DNA of 64,000 nucleotides from Leeuwenhoekiella polynyae (GCF_004104075.1 NZ_QOVK01000002.1:370902-434901), one strand, 5' to 3'. Shown: positions 36,340 through 46,787, counted from the stretch's first letter. Numbers and translations are program-made. The notes: generated by a model not told the origin, from the sequence alone.

Positions 36340-38301
36340 ATGCAGCAGGTCAATAAAAGTATACTTTTATTTAAAGTATTATTTATAGTATGCATTACTT
36401 TCTCATTTGCTCAAGAAAAAGAACTTAGTAAAGCAGACAAAAAATTTGAGAGCTATGCATTTATAGATGCTCAAAAAATCTATTTACGCCTTGCAAAAGG
36501 TGGATATGAATCAGCAGAGCTTTTTCAAAAATTAGGAGATTCTTATTATTTCAACGGAAAATATGAAGATAGCGCCCAATGGTTTGAAAAACTTGTTGAA
36601 AAATACCCTGAAACGCTAACTCCAGAATATCTTTTTAGATACGCTCAGTCTTTAAAAGGAATTAAAGAATATGAAAAGTCAGATAAGATCATGTCTGATT
36701 TTAGAAAGCTTAAAGGTGGTGATTCTAGAGCAGAGCTTTTCGCAGAAGAGCCAGACTACCTTGAAGAAATCAGCTATTCAGATAGTGAGTATGAAGTAGA
36801 AAATCTGAGAAGAACCAATTCCCGACTATCAGACTTTGGCCCCATGTTCTATAAAGATAGAATCATATTCTCCTCTGCAAGAGATACAGGGACTACAAAA
36901 AAATATATTCATACCTGGAATAATGAACCTTTCTTAGATTTCTATCAAGCCCCTATAGATATAGAAACCGGAGAGTTAGGGAAAGTTGAAAAATTTGGAG
37001 GCAGTATTAATTCAAAGTACCACGAATCCTCACCTAGTTTTACTGCAGATGGGAATACTATGTACTTTACACGTAATAACTTTAGTCAAGGAGTAAAACG
37101 CACAGATAAAAACGGAACAGTACGTCTTAAAATTTTTAAATCTACAAAGAAAGGAGATTCCTGGAGTACCCCAGTTGAATTACCTTTTAATGATGATGAC
37201 TATTCTGTCTCGCATCCTGCCTTAAGTGTAGACAACAAGCAGCTGTATTTCTCATCAGATATGCCGGGTACAACTGGATTTTCAGACATTTGGGTTGTTG
37301 ACATATTGGGTGATAATGAATATAGCACTCCTAAAAATTTAGGGCCAATAATAAATACCGAAGGTCGAGAGAACTTTCCCTATGTAAGTAAAAAGGGAAA
37401 TCTGTATTTTTCATCTGACGGTAGACCCGGTTTAGGTGGTCTTGACATTTATGTTGTTGCCACTAAAAAGAACGGAGATTTTGCCTATGTAATCAATCTT
37501 GGAGAACCTATTAACAGTCCACAGGATGATTTTGCCTTTATCGTTGATGAATATACAAATACAGGATATTTTTCAACTAATCGTTATTTTGGAATGGGAA
37601 GTGATGATATTTTCAGATTCACAAGAACACCTAAAGAAATCCCTGTTTGCGAGTCATTAATAACCGGTACTGTAAGAGATAAGGAAACAAAGTTCCCTAT
37701 ACCTACAGCAACAGTTAGCATCCTTGACCTTGAGGGGAACTTATTGCAAAAAACTGAAGTTAATGAAAAGGGTGAATATACCTTGAACCCCATTTGTGGC
37801 GAAGAGATTTTAATACGCGCAGATGAGCCTGAATATTATTCTGCGGAAGAACTCGTTACTGCCCCTGCAGATGGAGGTCCTATGGTTGTTGACCTTTATT
37901 TAGAACCTAGGATTACAAGAATTAATGAAGGTGATGATCTTGCAAAACTTCTTGATCTAAAACCTATTTACTTTGATTTTGACCGCTTTAATATCAGGCC
38001 TGATGCAGAAGAAGAACTCACTAAAGTTTTAGCTGTAATGGAATCTAATCCAACTTTAGTGGTCGAGATTAGATCACATACAGACAGTCGCGGTAATGAT
38101 GCTTACAACTTAAGTCTTTCTGATAAAAGAGCGCGCTCAACTGCAGATTGGATTGTAAGCAGAGGTATAGAACCTACCCGAATTTCAGGAAAAGGTTTTG
38201 GGGAAACTGAGCTTATAAATGATTGCGGTAATGGCTCTGATTGCACAGAAGAGCAACACCAATTAAACAGAAGGTCTGAGTTTATCGTGATTAGTTTCTA
38301 A
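36340..38301 (+). CDS. PorE-like OmpA-family outer-membrane protein
   Basis: A 653-residue secreted protein with ordered domains: signal peptide (1-24), TPR-like helices (about 28-120), WD40/PD40-like beta-propeller repeats (about 150-420, with repeated LYFSSD strings), a CarboxypepD_reg domain (about 445-520) and a C-terminal OmpA peptidoglycan-binding domain (about 540-653; IYFDFDRFNIRPDAEEEL, and RGNDAYNLSLSDKRA). This order matches PorE of the type IX secretion system, which links the secretion ring to peptidoglycan, and related gliding-motility proteins. No other por genes are adjacent, so a general OmpA-family paralogue is also possible. Confidence 0.85.
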   Translation: MQQVNKSILLFKVLFIVCITFSFAQEKELSKADKKFESYAFIDAQKIYLRLAKGGYESAELFQKLGDSYYFNGKYEDSAQWFEKLVEKYPETLTPEYLFRYAQSLKGIKEYEKSDKIMSDFRKLKGGDSRAELFAEEPDYLEEISYSDSEYEVENLRRTNSRLSDFGPMFYKDRIIFSSARDTGTTKKYIHTWNNEPFLDFYQAPIDIETGELGKVEKFGGSINSKYHESSPSFTADGNTMYFTRNNFSQGVKRTDKNGTVRLKIFKSTKKGDSWSTPVELPFNDDDYSVSHPALSVDNKQLYFSSDMPGTTGFSDIWVVDILGDNEYSTPKNLGPIINTEGRENFPYVSKKGNLYFSSDGRPGLGGLDIYVVATKKNGDFAYVINLGEPINSPQDDFAFIVDEYTNTGYFSTNRYFGMGSDDIFRFTRTPKEIPVCESLITGTVRDKETKFPIPTATVSILDLEGNLLQKTEVNEKGEYTLNPICGEEILIRADEPEYYSAEELVTAPADGGPMVVDLYLEPRITRINEGDDLAKLLDLKPIYFDFDRFNIRPDAEEELTKVLAVMESNPTLVVEIRSHTDSRGNDAYNLSLSDKRARSTADWIVSRGIEPTRISGKGFGETELINDCGNGSDCTEEQHQLNRRSEFIVISF

Positions 38302-38323
38302 TCATTCAATAGCATTTTATAGC

Positions 38324-38357
38324 AAAAAAAAGAGCGCCAGTTAGCGCTCTTTTTTTA
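38324..38357. terminator. Bidirectional terminator between PorE-like gene and asmA
   Basis: Stem AGAGCGC/GCGCTCT with a 6-base loop and A/T tracts on both sides. Confidence 0.92.
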
Positions 38358-38374
38358 TAACAATTCTAAATCAA

Positions 38375-41050
38375 CTAATTGTTAGTTTTAGTAGTATCCG
38401 TTGCTGGTTTTTTCTTTCCGAACAAACCTCCTAAAACATCTTTAACTGCTTTTGCAGTATTGCTTTGAGTTGAAGTCGAAGTCGTATCTCTTGTTGTTTT
38501 TACAGCTGAAGTATCTGCTGTTTTATTCCCTCCAAGAATTCCACCTAAAACATCTTTAATCTTATCTTCTCCTTGTTGTTTGAGTTTATCCTTCTGGGTG
38601 GCTACTATCTGTTGCGTTAAACTATTTACAGCTTGTTTTGTATTTAAAGAAACCTGCGGACTCGTAAAATTACCGGTAAGCGTTACCGGTAAATCAACCG
38701 TATACTTTTCTAAATCTGTATTGCTTAATCCTGCTAATGTACTACCCAGTTTTGAACCTAAATACGTGCCAGGCACTTTAAGATTAAGCGTATAATTCAT
38801 CGTATTCTCTAAGCTGTGCGTACCGCTCACTCCTACGTTAATCCCTTTAATATTGAAGTCAAATGGTTTTACAGTCACTAAACCTTGATCAAAACTCAAT
38901 TGTGTTTTTAAATTACTGAAGTCTAATTTATCCAGATTAATAAAGTCGAGTTTAGCATCTAGTGCACTGAGCAACTTCATTTTTTCAGGATCTACCTCAA
39001 CGGTTAATAATTGTGCCAAAGCGCTACCCGCCAAAGAAGAAAGTACAGGCGTTAAATCATCAGAAAGATTACCATTCAACTGAATAGTTGTGTTTAAAGC
39101 ACCCTGTAAAGCTCTGGCGATTGGCGCAAACTTCTGAAGCATCTCGAGCCCTTCAAAAGATTGACTGATGTCAACACTTTTTAAATCCAGATCCATTTTA
39201 AAGGTAGGCGTAGTCGTCTTTGTGCTCACATTTCCGTTAAGCCCTATTGCTCCTCCAAAAATATTAGACTTAATATTATTAAGGCTAGCAGTCTCATCTT
39301 TTACACTCAGATTACCACTCACATTAGTAAGGGTGATGTTATCATAAATAACTTTTCCGGCTGAAAAATCGATCCCTGCATCCAAGAAAGAAGGTATTTT
39401 AATAGCAGTTCCCCCTGTTGCTTGTGCAACTGTTTTTTCAGTGGTTGAAGTATTTTCTTGAGTTGCAGTCTCAACAACGCTAAAATCTGCCAGATCAATC
39501 ACTTTGGAAGTCACAGTAAATCTTCCTTTTAAATCTTCTTTAGAAAGCACAAAAGGAATCAGATTCTCAATACTTCCTTTTGCTGAAATATCTGTTTTAC
39601 CTGTTTGTGCATCTAGATTATTCAATGTTATAGTTCCCGGATTAAACGTAACATTCGTTTGCGCCATCGTCAACGGATTGGGAAGTTCAGGAGAAACATA
39701 TTTAAAATCTTTCAGACTCGCAGTACCTGAGCTTTTTATATTCTGATACTGCTCTTTCTCTACACTATTCATATCAAAATTAGCAGTCATATCAACCGTA
39801 AGCATTCCATTAAGATCTTGATCCAACTCCAAAGGATAAGCTTGCTCCAGATTCGCTAAATTGAGTTTTCCTTTTAAAGCCAAGTCAACCAGCGGATTTG
39901 TAGTCAATCGATCTATTCTTCCTTTTGCGTTAAACACATCCTGATCAATTCTAAAATTCAGATTACCTAAACGTAAATAGGTATCATCCAGATTTCCGGT
40001 TTCATTCACAATGCTAGCATCTATTATAATATCCTGAACCGATTTTGGCAAATCAGGATATTTAAAAGAGGCATTATTAGACAATATTTCAATATTCATC
40101 ATCGGGATATGCTCCTCATCCACCACACCATTTATTCTCCCGTTTACGCTAAAATCCCCGGTAGTTGTTACGCCATCAAGATTTTTAGCATAAACTTCAG
40201 GGATCACTCCTAAGAAGTTTTTAAAATCACTAGATGGTGTCTTAAAGGATAAATCCAGTTCGTTATTACTTTCATTTACCTGAACAAATCCTGAGAAAAC
40301 CAGTGGCAATTGATTGATCAATGCTTCATTTTCTTTGAATGTATAACGCTGATCATCAAGATTCATCTCAATTACCGCATCTAACGAAATTTTATTTTTA
40401 TTTAAATAATTGACTCCGTCAAAATCAAATGAGGCCAATGCTTCTGTGGTAGTATTTAGGTTTGAAATATTAGCAGAAAAGTCACCGTCACCTTCATGAT
40501 TTACTTCAGATAAGCGCATAAAGGTCTGGGTGCTTTCGTCTAAATAATTAATGCGTGAATTAGATATCTTATAATGCTGCACATCAAACTGAAATCCTCC
40601 AGAATTATCAGCAAGTGTATCTGTAGTAGTGCTGGCTGCAGGAGTTTCTTTTGCTATATCATAGTTGGCATTCCCCAAACTGTCTACCTTTATATTTATA
40701 AACGCCTCATCCAGGCTAATCGCATCAACTGCGATAGGTTTGCCAGAAGAGGTTTTAAAGAGTTGCATAACTCCCATATCCAGCTGCAATTCCGTTCCGC
40801 TGGCCAGCGTATCCCCGGCAAAAGGCGCATTATTGGTCACGCTAAAATTTTTAACCTTAACACTTGCATCTGGGAAACTACTAAACAGCGTAAGGTCAAA
40901 ATCTTCCCAGGCAACAGTAGCATTTAGGTTTTCATTAATAGAACGTTTCAGCAAATCCTCTAACTGCCCCTTAAATAAAAACGGAGCAGCGATAAGCCCT
41001 ATCACAAGTACCAGAAGTACAATTCCAAAAATTTTAAATATCTTTTTCAT
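38375..41050 (-). CDS. AsmA-family protein
   Basis: An 891-residue protein with an N-terminal membrane helix (about 6-27) and a long periplasmic beta-rich chain. AsmA-like blocks are visible: SFPDASVKVKNFSVTN near the N-terminus and repeated 'sensor' strands (GLNGNVSTKT, GINVGVSGTHSLENTM) towards the C-terminus. AsmA proteins act as bridge-like lipid transport or assembly factors for the outer membrane. The tail after about 800 is Lys/Thr/Ser-rich and low-complexity, with two similar copies of a KDVLGG(I/L)GG-type string. Confidence 0.87.
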   Translation of the reverse strand: MKKIFKIFGIVLLVLVIGLIAAPFLFKGQLEDLLKRSINENLNATVAWEDFDLTLFSSFPDASVKVKNFSVTNNAPFAGDTLASGTELQLDMGVMQLFKTSSGKPIAVDAISLDEAFINIKVDSLGNANYDIAKETPAASTTTDTLADNSGGFQFDVQHYKISNSRINYLDESTQTFMRLSEVNHEGDGDFSANISNLNTTTEALASFDFDGVNYLNKNKISLDAVIEMNLDDQRYTFKENEALINQLPLVFSGFVQVNESNNELDLSFKTPSSDFKNFLGVIPEVYAKNLDGVTTTGDFSVNGRINGVVDEEHIPMMNIEILSNNASFKYPDLPKSVQDIIIDASIVNETGNLDDTYLRLGNLNFRIDQDVFNAKGRIDRLTTNPLVDLALKGKLNLANLEQAYPLELDQDLNGMLTVDMTANFDMNSVEKEQYQNIKSSGTASLKDFKYVSPELPNPLTMAQTNVTFNPGTITLNNLDAQTGKTDISAKGSIENLIPFVLSKEDLKGRFTVTSKVIDLADFSVVETATQENTSTTEKTVAQATGGTAIKIPSFLDAGIDFSAGKVIYDNITLTNVSGNLSVKDETASLNNIKSNIFGGAIGLNGNVSTKTTTPTFKMDLDLKSVDISQSFEGLEMLQKFAPIARALQGALNTTIQLNGNLSDDLTPVLSSLAGSALAQLLTVEVDPEKMKLLSALDAKLDFINLDKLDFSNLKTQLSFDQGLVTVKPFDFNIKGINVGVSGTHSLENTMNYTLNLKVPGTYLGSKLGSTLAGLSNTDLEKYTVDLPVTLTGNFTSPQVSLNTKQAVNSLTQQIVATQKDKLKQQGEDKIKDVLGGILGGNKTADTSAVKTTRDTTSTSTQSNTAKAVKDVLGGLFGKKKPATDTTKTNN

Positions 41051-41058
41051 AATGTATT

Positions 41059-41793
41059 TTATAGTTTCTCTTCCTTTTGGAAGGCATTAAGCTCTGCTCC
41101 TATTTCTTCTCCCGGAGCAAGTTTGAAGCGCTTTCTAAACAAATAAACGCCCAGATAGAGAAAAGGAGTATCACAAACCGCAATTAAAACTTTAAATAAA
41201 AAGCCGCTCAAAAGCAGGGTTCCAAATAGACTCCACTCTATTTTATTAAAAAAACACAGCAACAAAAGCACGGTTGCGGTATCTACAAACTGACTGAAAA
41301 ATGTTGAGAAATTATTCCGAATCCAGAGGTGCTTGCCTTTCGTTAGTTTTTTCCAAAAATGAAAAAGCTGTATGTCTATATATTGCGCAAATAAGTAGGC
41401 CATCATCGAAGCCAAAACAGCTACGACCGTAGCTCCAAACACTTTATCAAACAACGCATCATCAACCGGTGACCAGTCTGTAGCCGGAACAGCTGCCGAA
41501 GTATAAACAATTACTAACGAAAAAATACTGGCAAAAATACCGGCAGTCACAATCTGATTAGCCTTCTTTTTGCCATAAATCTCACTGATTAAGTCGGTGA
41601 TCAAAAAGGTGACGGGATACGGTAAAATTCCAACTGAAATCTCAAAACGATACACCCCGAAGAAATCCCAATAAAAGAATTTTTGGAAAATAAGGTTAGA
41701 AACTACCAAAGAGCATATAAAAAGCGCTCCTAAAATAAAGTAAATTCGATACGCTGCCAGCGCATCTCTCTGGCTCATTGTGGCTTGCGTCAA
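41059..41793 (-). CDS. Queuosine precursor transporter (YhhQ/VUT family)
   Basis: A 244-residue membrane protein with about six helices. PVTFLITDLISEIYGKKKA and FSQFVDTATVLLLLCFF are the family hallmarks (loop with Asp/Glu and the FxxxDT segment). YhhQ family members import preQ0/preQ1 for tRNA queuosine. It lies 8 bases from the asmA start on the same strand and is probably co-transcribed. No queuosine genes are adjacent and no preQ1 riboswitch is seen upstream. Confidence 0.9.
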   Translation of the reverse strand: MTQATMSQRDALAAYRIYFILGALFICSLVVSNLIFQKFFYWDFFGVYRFEISVGILPYPVTFLITDLISEIYGKKKANQIVTAGIFASIFSLVIVYTSAAVPATDWSPVDDALFDKVFGATVVAVLASMMAYLFAQYIDIQLFHFWKKLTKGKHLWIRNNFSTFFSQFVDTATVLLLLCFFNKIEWSLFGTLLLSGFLFKVLIAVCDTPFLYLGVYLFRKRFKLAPGEEIGAELNAFQKEEKL

Positions 41794-41887
41794 ACTAGAA
41801 TGCTTATTGTTTTCTTCTTGTCAAAATTAGAAGAATGTAAAGGGCTTTTACTTAAATTGCTCTTAAAATATTTAACAAAATACACTC

Positions 41888-43015
41888 ATTAAACCACTAA
41901 AAAACATACTCTTATCCTTAGGGAGTAATCAAGGTGATCCTTTTGAAAACCTGCAAAATGCGATTGATGCAATTTTTGAAGAAGTTGGAGCTATAAAACA
42001 GATCTCTCCGGTGTACAAGACAAAATCCTGGGGTTTTGACGGAGCAGATTTTCTCAATTGCGCTGTTTCTGCAAATACGCACTTAGATTGTCAAAAGCTA
42101 CTTGCTACTTGTTTATCTATTGAAAAAAAACTAGGCAGAGCACGTTCTAATAAAAAAGGGTATAGCGATCGTCCTATTGATATAGATATTTTATTTTTTG
42201 ACGCCGAAGTTATTAATGAGTTAAATCTCACAGTTCCACATCCTCATTTACAAGATCGTAATTTTGTATTACACCCATTAAATGATATTGCTTCGGCAGT
42301 AGAGCATCCTATTCTTAAAAAAACCATTTCGACTCTTCTAGCCGAAAGTCTGGATGAAGGTATTCCCGAGAAAATTCAACGTTGGTTAAAAAACCCACAG
42401 CAAGAACTGAATTTGAGCAGCTACAATTATATCGCTATTGAAGGAAACATAGGTGCTGGCAAGACTACACTAGCTACAATGATTAGTGAGGACTTTAATG
42501 CTAAACTTATTCTGGAGCGTTTTAAAGACAATCCATTTTTACCTAAATTCTACGAAGATCAATCCCGCTATGCGTTTCCGCTTGAGATGTCTTTTTTAGC
42601 CGATCGATATCAACAATTATTAGATGATATTGGTCAATATGATTTGTTTAAAGATTTTATGATCGCAGATTATGACAGTCAAAAGTCATTGATTTTTGCA
42701 AAAGTAACCTTGAGTGAAGACGAGTACAGTTTGTATAAAAAGCTGCACAGTATTATGTATAGAGAAATTGCAAAGCCGGATCTTTATATTTATTTGTATC
42801 AAAACACAGAGCGTCTTTTAGAAAATATAAAGAAACGCGGCAGAGCATACGAGAAAGACATATCTGAAAATTATCTAGTAGATATCAATCAGGGATATTT
42901 AAATATGATAAAAAACAGAAGACAAGAACACATCAAAATACTTGACATTTCTGAAATGGACTTTGTTGATAATAGAGTTGATTATTTGAATTTGCTAAAG
43001 CAGATTATTACTTAA
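41888..43015 (+). CDS. FolK-deoxynucleoside kinase fusion, non-ATG start
   Basis: About 375 residues. Residues 1-135 are 6-hydroxymethyl-dihydropterin pyrophosphokinase (SLGSNQGDPFENL, then RPIDIDILFFD with the metal aspartates, and LQDRNFVLHPL). From about 176, a deoxynucleoside kinase domain starts with the P-loop EGNIGAGKTT and has the lid KKRGRAYEKDI. The frame is open from 41876 (stop at 41873), but there is no ATG, GTG or TTG before 42011, where a GTG would remove the conserved SLGSN motif. ATT at 41888 gives the family-typical start (KPLKNILLSLGSN); ATA 41906 is the other candidate. Two enzymes of folate and nucleotide supply in one chain is a known flavobacterial arrangement. Confidence 0.8.
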   Translation: MKPLKNILLSLGSNQGDPFENLQNAIDAIFEEVGAIKQISPVYKTKSWGFDGADFLNCAVSANTHLDCQKLLATCLSIEKKLGRARSNKKGYSDRPIDIDILFFDAEVINELNLTVPHPHLQDRNFVLHPLNDIASAVEHPILKKTISTLLAESLDEGIPEKIQRWLKNPQQELNLSSYNYIAIEGNIGAGKTTLATMISEDFNAKLILERFKDNPFLPKFYEDQSRYAFPLEMSFLADRYQQLLDDIGQYDLFKDFMIADYDSQKSLIFAKVTLSEDEYSLYKKLHSIMYREIAKPDLYIYLYQNTERLLENIKKRGRAYEKDISENYLVDINQGYLNMIKNRRQEHIKILDISEMDFVDNRVDYLNLLKQIIT

Positions 43016-43142
43016 AATATAAAAGGCTTAACATTACAATCATTATCGCGAGGCCTATCACAATTCCTATCGCCAGGCCAAACTTACGCCCGTCTTTAGA
43101 ACCGCGCTCGTAAGAAGCGTAGTCAAAATTATTTAGTTTCAT
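43008..43142 (-). CDS. Small single-pass membrane protein (44 aa)
   Basis: A 44-codon frame with ATG at 43142 and TAA ending at 43008, so its end overlaps the fusion gene by 8 bases on the opposite strand. The N-terminal 20 residues are polar (KLNNFDYASYERGSKDGRK), followed by one hydrophobic helix, FGLAIGIVIGLAIMIVMLSL. It has its own intergenic upstream region. I do not recognise the family; the coding call rests on length, start context and the coherent transmembrane segment. Confidence 0.5.
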   Translation of the reverse strand: MKLNNFDYASYERGSKDGRKFGLAIGIVIGLAIMIVMLSLLYFK

Positions 43143-43273
43143 GTAGTTGGGTTTTGTTATTTTATACTTGTACAACGTAAAACTTCACAATTTAATTGCT
43201 ATCACCTCAATAATTACGAAAACTTTAATACAAATTTATGATTCAAAATAATCACATATTCCCTTTGAAACCC

Positions 43274-43816
43274 CTAATAATTATTTTTAATAATTTTTAA
43301 ATAACAATCCCACAATACGATACCCGCACTAACCGCAATGTTGAAGGAGTGTTTTGAGCCAATCTGCGGTATCTCAAGCACACAATCTGATACATCTATT
43401 ACGTGCTGCTTCACACCCTTCACTTCATTACCAAAAATAACAGCTATTTTTTGATCAGACTCTATCTCAAAGTCATTTAGCATGATTGCATGTTCTGCCT
43501 GTTCTATTGCAGCAACCTTAAAACCTTTTTGTTTTAGATCTTCAACAGCTTCTAAAGTAGATTCAAAATAGCGCCACGCGACTGTTTCGGTAGCTCCTAA
43601 TGCTGTTTTAGTAATATCCTTATGAGGAGGCTGCGCACAGATCCCGCATAGATAAACAGCTTCAACTAGAAACGCATCTGCTGTTCTAAATACCGAGCCT
43701 ATATTATTAAGACTTCTAATATTATCTAAAACAACAATTATCGGAGTCTTTTTTGCTTCCTTAAATTCTTCAACCGTTTTGCGGTCAAGTTCGCTATTTT
43801 TCAATTTTCTATTCAT
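43274..43816 (-). CDS. RNA methyltransferase, TrmH/SpoU family
   Basis: About 180 residues from ATG 43816 (MNRKLKNSELDRKTV). It is a knotted SPOUT methyltransferase: VVLDNIRSLNNIGSVFRTADAF, IFGNEVKGV and LEIPQIGSKHSFNIAVSAGI are motifs 1-3 of the TrmH/SpoU group. It methylates ribose 2'-OH of tRNA or rRNA; the target position is not readable. It is transcribed away from mutS. Confidence 0.9.
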   Translation of the reverse strand: MNRKLKNSELDRKTVEEFKEAKKTPIIVVLDNIRSLNNIGSVFRTADAFLVEAVYLCGICAQPPHKDITKTALGATETVAWRYFESTLEAVEDLKQKGFKVAAIEQAEHAIMLNDFEIESDQKIAVIFGNEVKGVKQHVIDVSDCVLEIPQIGSKHSFNIAVSAGIVLWDCYLKIIKNNY

Positions 43817-43996
43817 ACCGCAAAAATACACATTCAGCAGACTACATAACGAACAAAAAAGTCGCTTCCCATCCTTATATTATTGTTGAAAAATATAAAT
43901 AACTCCTCAGCACATTTCGATAATTACAGCATAGATTTTTTAAATTTATCCCCAGCAGTTTCGACACCAATTTAATATCGCATCCCTCTAAAAATT

Positions 43997-46624
43997 ATGG
44001 CAAAAAAACCGAAAAAGAAAAGCGTAACACCTTTGATGAAGCAGTACAACGGTATTAAAAATAAATACCCAGATGCGCTTTTATTATTTAGAGTGGGAGA
44101 CTTTTATGAGACTTTTGGTGAAGATGCTGTCAAGGCTGCCGGAATTTTAGGTATTATCTTAACAAACAGAAACAATGGAAGTGAACGCACAGAACTAGCT
44201 GGCTTTCCACATCATTCATTAAACACCTACTTACCAAAACTGGTTAAAGCAGGTTGTCGCGTAGCGATTTGTGATCAGTTAGAAGACCCCAAACAAACTA
44301 AGAATATTGTAAAACGCGGTGTGACAGAATTGGTTACGCCAGGTGTAGCTCTAAATGACGAAGTGCTTCAATCTAAAAGCAATAATTTTTTAGGTGCGAT
44401 TCATTTTGGAAAGCGGCTCATTGGTCTTTCTTTTCTAGATGTTTCTACGGGTGAATTCTTAACAACACAAGGAGATGCCGCTTATATTGACAAACTACTG
44501 CAAAATTTCAGTCCAAGTGAATTGCTCATCAGCAAAAAAAACAAAGCTGATTTTAGGGACAGTTTCGGAACAGACTTTCATATTTTTTATCAGGAAGATT
44601 GGGTTTTTAAAACCGATTTTGCTCACGAAAGCCTCAATAAACATTTCAATACCAAATCTCTAAAAGGCTTTGGCATTGAGCATTTAGAGGAAGGCATTAT
44701 TGCTGCCGGAGCCGCACTGCATTACCTAAGCGAAACCCAGCATCATCAATTAAAACACATTTCAAGCATAGCCCGTATTGCAGAAGATGCTTATGTCTGG
44801 ATGGATCGTTTTACGATACGCAACCTGGAGTTGTATCAAGGCACCTCAACCAAAGCCATAACCCTATTAGACGTGATCGATAAAACCATATCACCAATGG
44901 GCGGAAGGCTTCTTAAACGCTGGCTGGCGTTGCCACTGAAGACACTTGAAACTATCACAGAGCGACACGAGATCGTAGAATATATTCTCAAAAATCCTGA
45001 ATTTTACAGCCAGCTTTCTGCAGATATTAAAAGAATAGGTGATGTAGAGCGTCTCATCTCTAAAGTGGCTACCGGCAAGGTTTCTCCACGTGAAATCATT
45101 CTTCTAAAAAATTCATTAGAAGCTATGGTGCCTATCAAAATTTTAGGCGAACAAGCAGACAATCAGGCTTTGCAAATTCTTTCTGAGAAGCTGAATAATC
45201 TGGAGCATTTACGATCTAAAATTAAAGCGACCCTTAATGAAGATGCTCCAGTTAATATCTTAAAGGGAAGCACCATCGCTCCTGATTTTCACGAAGAGTT
45301 AGATGAACTCAGAAACCTAGCTACTTCCGGGAAAGCTTATTTAGACAAAATGCTCGAAAGAGAAACGGAGCGTACCGGAATCACTTCGCTTAAAATAGCT
45401 TCTAATAATGTTTTTGGGTATTATATAGAAGTGCGCAACACACATAAGGATAAAGTCCCTCCAGAATGGATCAGGAAACAAACGCTCGTAAATGCTGAAC
45501 GCTATATAACAGAAGAATTAAAAGAGTACGAGGCTAAAATTCTAGGTGCAGAAGAGCGTATTCTCGCTATTGAACAACAATTGTTTAATCAATTAGTAAG
45601 TTGGATAACCCAATTTATTCAGCCTGTTCAAATCAATGCTAATATTATCGCTCAATTAGATTGTTTGCGTAGCTATGCGTGTCTCGCTAACGAAAACAAA
45701 TACAGCAGACCAGAGCTTGACGATTCGTATGAGCTTGAAATAAAAGAGGGTCGCCACCCGGTAATCGAAAAACAGCTGCCAATCAGCGAGCCTTATATTG
45801 CAAACGATACGTTCTTAGATCGTGACACCCAACAAATGATCATGATCACCGGACCTAACATGTCTGGTAAATCAGCGATATTAAGACAAACCGCTCTTAT
45901 TGTATTACTTGCACAGATGGGTAGCTTTGTCCCTGCTAAAGCTGCACGCATTGGCCTCGTTGATCGAATTTTTACCCGCGTCGGAGCAAGTGACAATATC
46001 TCTATGGGCGAATCTACTTTTATGGTAGAAATGAATGAAACCGCAAGCATATTAAACAATATTTCAGACAGAAGCTTAGTACTTCTTGATGAAATTGGCC
46101 GCGGGACAAGCACTTACGATGGGATTTCGATTGCATGGGCTATTAGCGAATACTTGCATGAACATCCTTCACGCCCTAAAACCCTCTTTGCAACCCACTA
46201 TCACGAATTGAACGATATGGGAGAAACATTCAATCGAATTAAGAACTTCAACGTTTCAGTAAAAGAATTGAAAGACAATGTTTTATTTCTTCGGAAATTG
46301 ATCCCTGGAGGTAGCGCCCACAGTTTTGGAATACACGTGGCTAAAATGGCAGGAATGCCCCAGCAAGTTCTGCACAGAGCTAATAAGATGCTCGCTCAAT
46401 TAGAAAAATCTAATAGAAAAGAAGAACATAAAGATTCTTTAAAAGCAGCTCAGGATGATGAAATGCAGCTGAGCTTTTTTAATCTTGACGACCCCTTACT
46501 GGAAGAAATTAAAGGCGAAATCCTTCATACTGATATAGATACCCTCACTCCAGTAGAAGCATTAATGAAACTCAACGAGATCAAAAGAATGCTTGTACGC
46601 AGTAAGAAAAATCAGGTTTCTTAA
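43997..46624 (+). CDS. mutS: DNA mismatch repair protein MutS
   Basis: An 875-residue MutS. The mismatch-reading Phe-x-Glu is in GDFYETF (Phe36-Glu38), Walker A is GPNMSGKS at 619-626, and the ABC signature and Walker B follow ([17 protein letters not shown]). C-terminal residues ~800-875 contain the [15 protein letters not shown] clamp/tetramer region. It recognises mispairs and recruits MutL. A TrmH gene is divergent, and the tRNA-Gly gene follows 91 bases later. Confidence 0.97.
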   Translation: MAKKPKKKSVTPLMKQYNGIKNKYPDALLLFRVGDFYETFGEDAVKAAGILGIILTNRNNGSERTELAGFPHHSLNTYLPKLVKAGCRVAICDQLEDPKQTKNIVKRGVTELVTPGVALNDEVLQSKSNNFLGAIHFGKRLIGLSFLDVSTGEFLTTQGDAAYIDKLLQNFSPSELLISKKNKADFRDSFGTDFHIFYQEDWVFKTDFAHESLNKHFNTKSLKGFGIEHLEEGIIAAGAALHYLSETQHHQLKHISSIARIAEDAYVWMDRFTIRNLELYQGTSTKAITLLDVIDKTISPMGGRLLKRWLALPLKTLETITERHEIVEYILKNPEFYSQLSADIKRIGDVERLISKVATGKVSPREIILLKNSLEAMVPIKILGEQADNQALQILSEKLNNLEHLRSKIKATLNEDAPVNILKGSTIAPDFHEELDELRNLATSGKAYLDKMLERETERTGITSLKIASNNVFGYYIEVRNTHKDKVPPEWIRKQTLVNAERYITEELKEYEAKILGAEERILAIEQQLFNQLVSWITQFIQPVQINANIIAQLDCLRSYACLANENKYSRPELDDSYELEIKEGRHPVIEKQLPISEPYIANDTFLDRDTQQMIMITGPNMSGKSAILRQTALIVLLAQMGSFVPAKAARIGLVDRIFTRVGASDNISMGESTFMVEMNETASILNNISDRSLVLLDEIGRGTSTYDGISIAWAISEYLHEHPSRPKTLFATHYHELNDMGETFNRIKNFNVSVKELKDNVLFLRKLIPGGSAHSFGIHVAKMAGMPQQVLHRANKMLAQLEKSNRKEEHKDSLKAAQDDEMQLSFFNLDDPLLEEIKGEILHTDIDTLTPVEALMKLNEIKRMLVRSKKNQVS

Positions 46625-46651
46625 TTGTTTTTATTTTTTTGAAGAAATTGC

Positions 46652-46681
46652 TTTGCAGATTAAAGAAATCTTGTAAATTTG
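46652..46681 (+). promoter_or_regulatory. Promoter of the tRNA-Gly/tRNA-Leu unit
   Basis: TTTG (46652-46655), 18 bases, then TAAATTTG (46674-46681), matching the Bacteroidota sigma-A consensus TTTG-N17-23-TAnnTTTG. It lies 35 bases before the tRNA. Confidence 0.8.
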
Positions 46682-46715
46682 CATCCGCATTAGACAAGAC
46701 GTTCTAATACAAATT

Positions 46716-46787
46716 GCGAAAGTAGCTCAGGGGTAGAGCATCACCTTGCCAAGGTGAGGGTCGCGGGTTCAAATCCCGTCTTTCGCT
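46716..46787 (+). tRNA. tRNA-Gly (anticodon GCC)
   Basis: A 72-base cloverleaf. Acceptor GCGAAAG pairs with CTTTCGC; anticodon loop TTGCCAA between TCACC and GGTGA reads GCC; T-arm GGGTTCAAATCCC. CCA is not encoded. Confidence 0.97.

Noticed and set aside
40574..41090. Plus-strand frames of 117 and 141 codons
   Set aside because: They lie opposite asmA and the transporter gene; no start context or family similarity.
41794..41887. preQ1 riboswitch before the queuosine-precursor transporter
   Set aside because: The 94-base upstream region shows no C-rich aptamer or pseudoknot pattern I could recognise.
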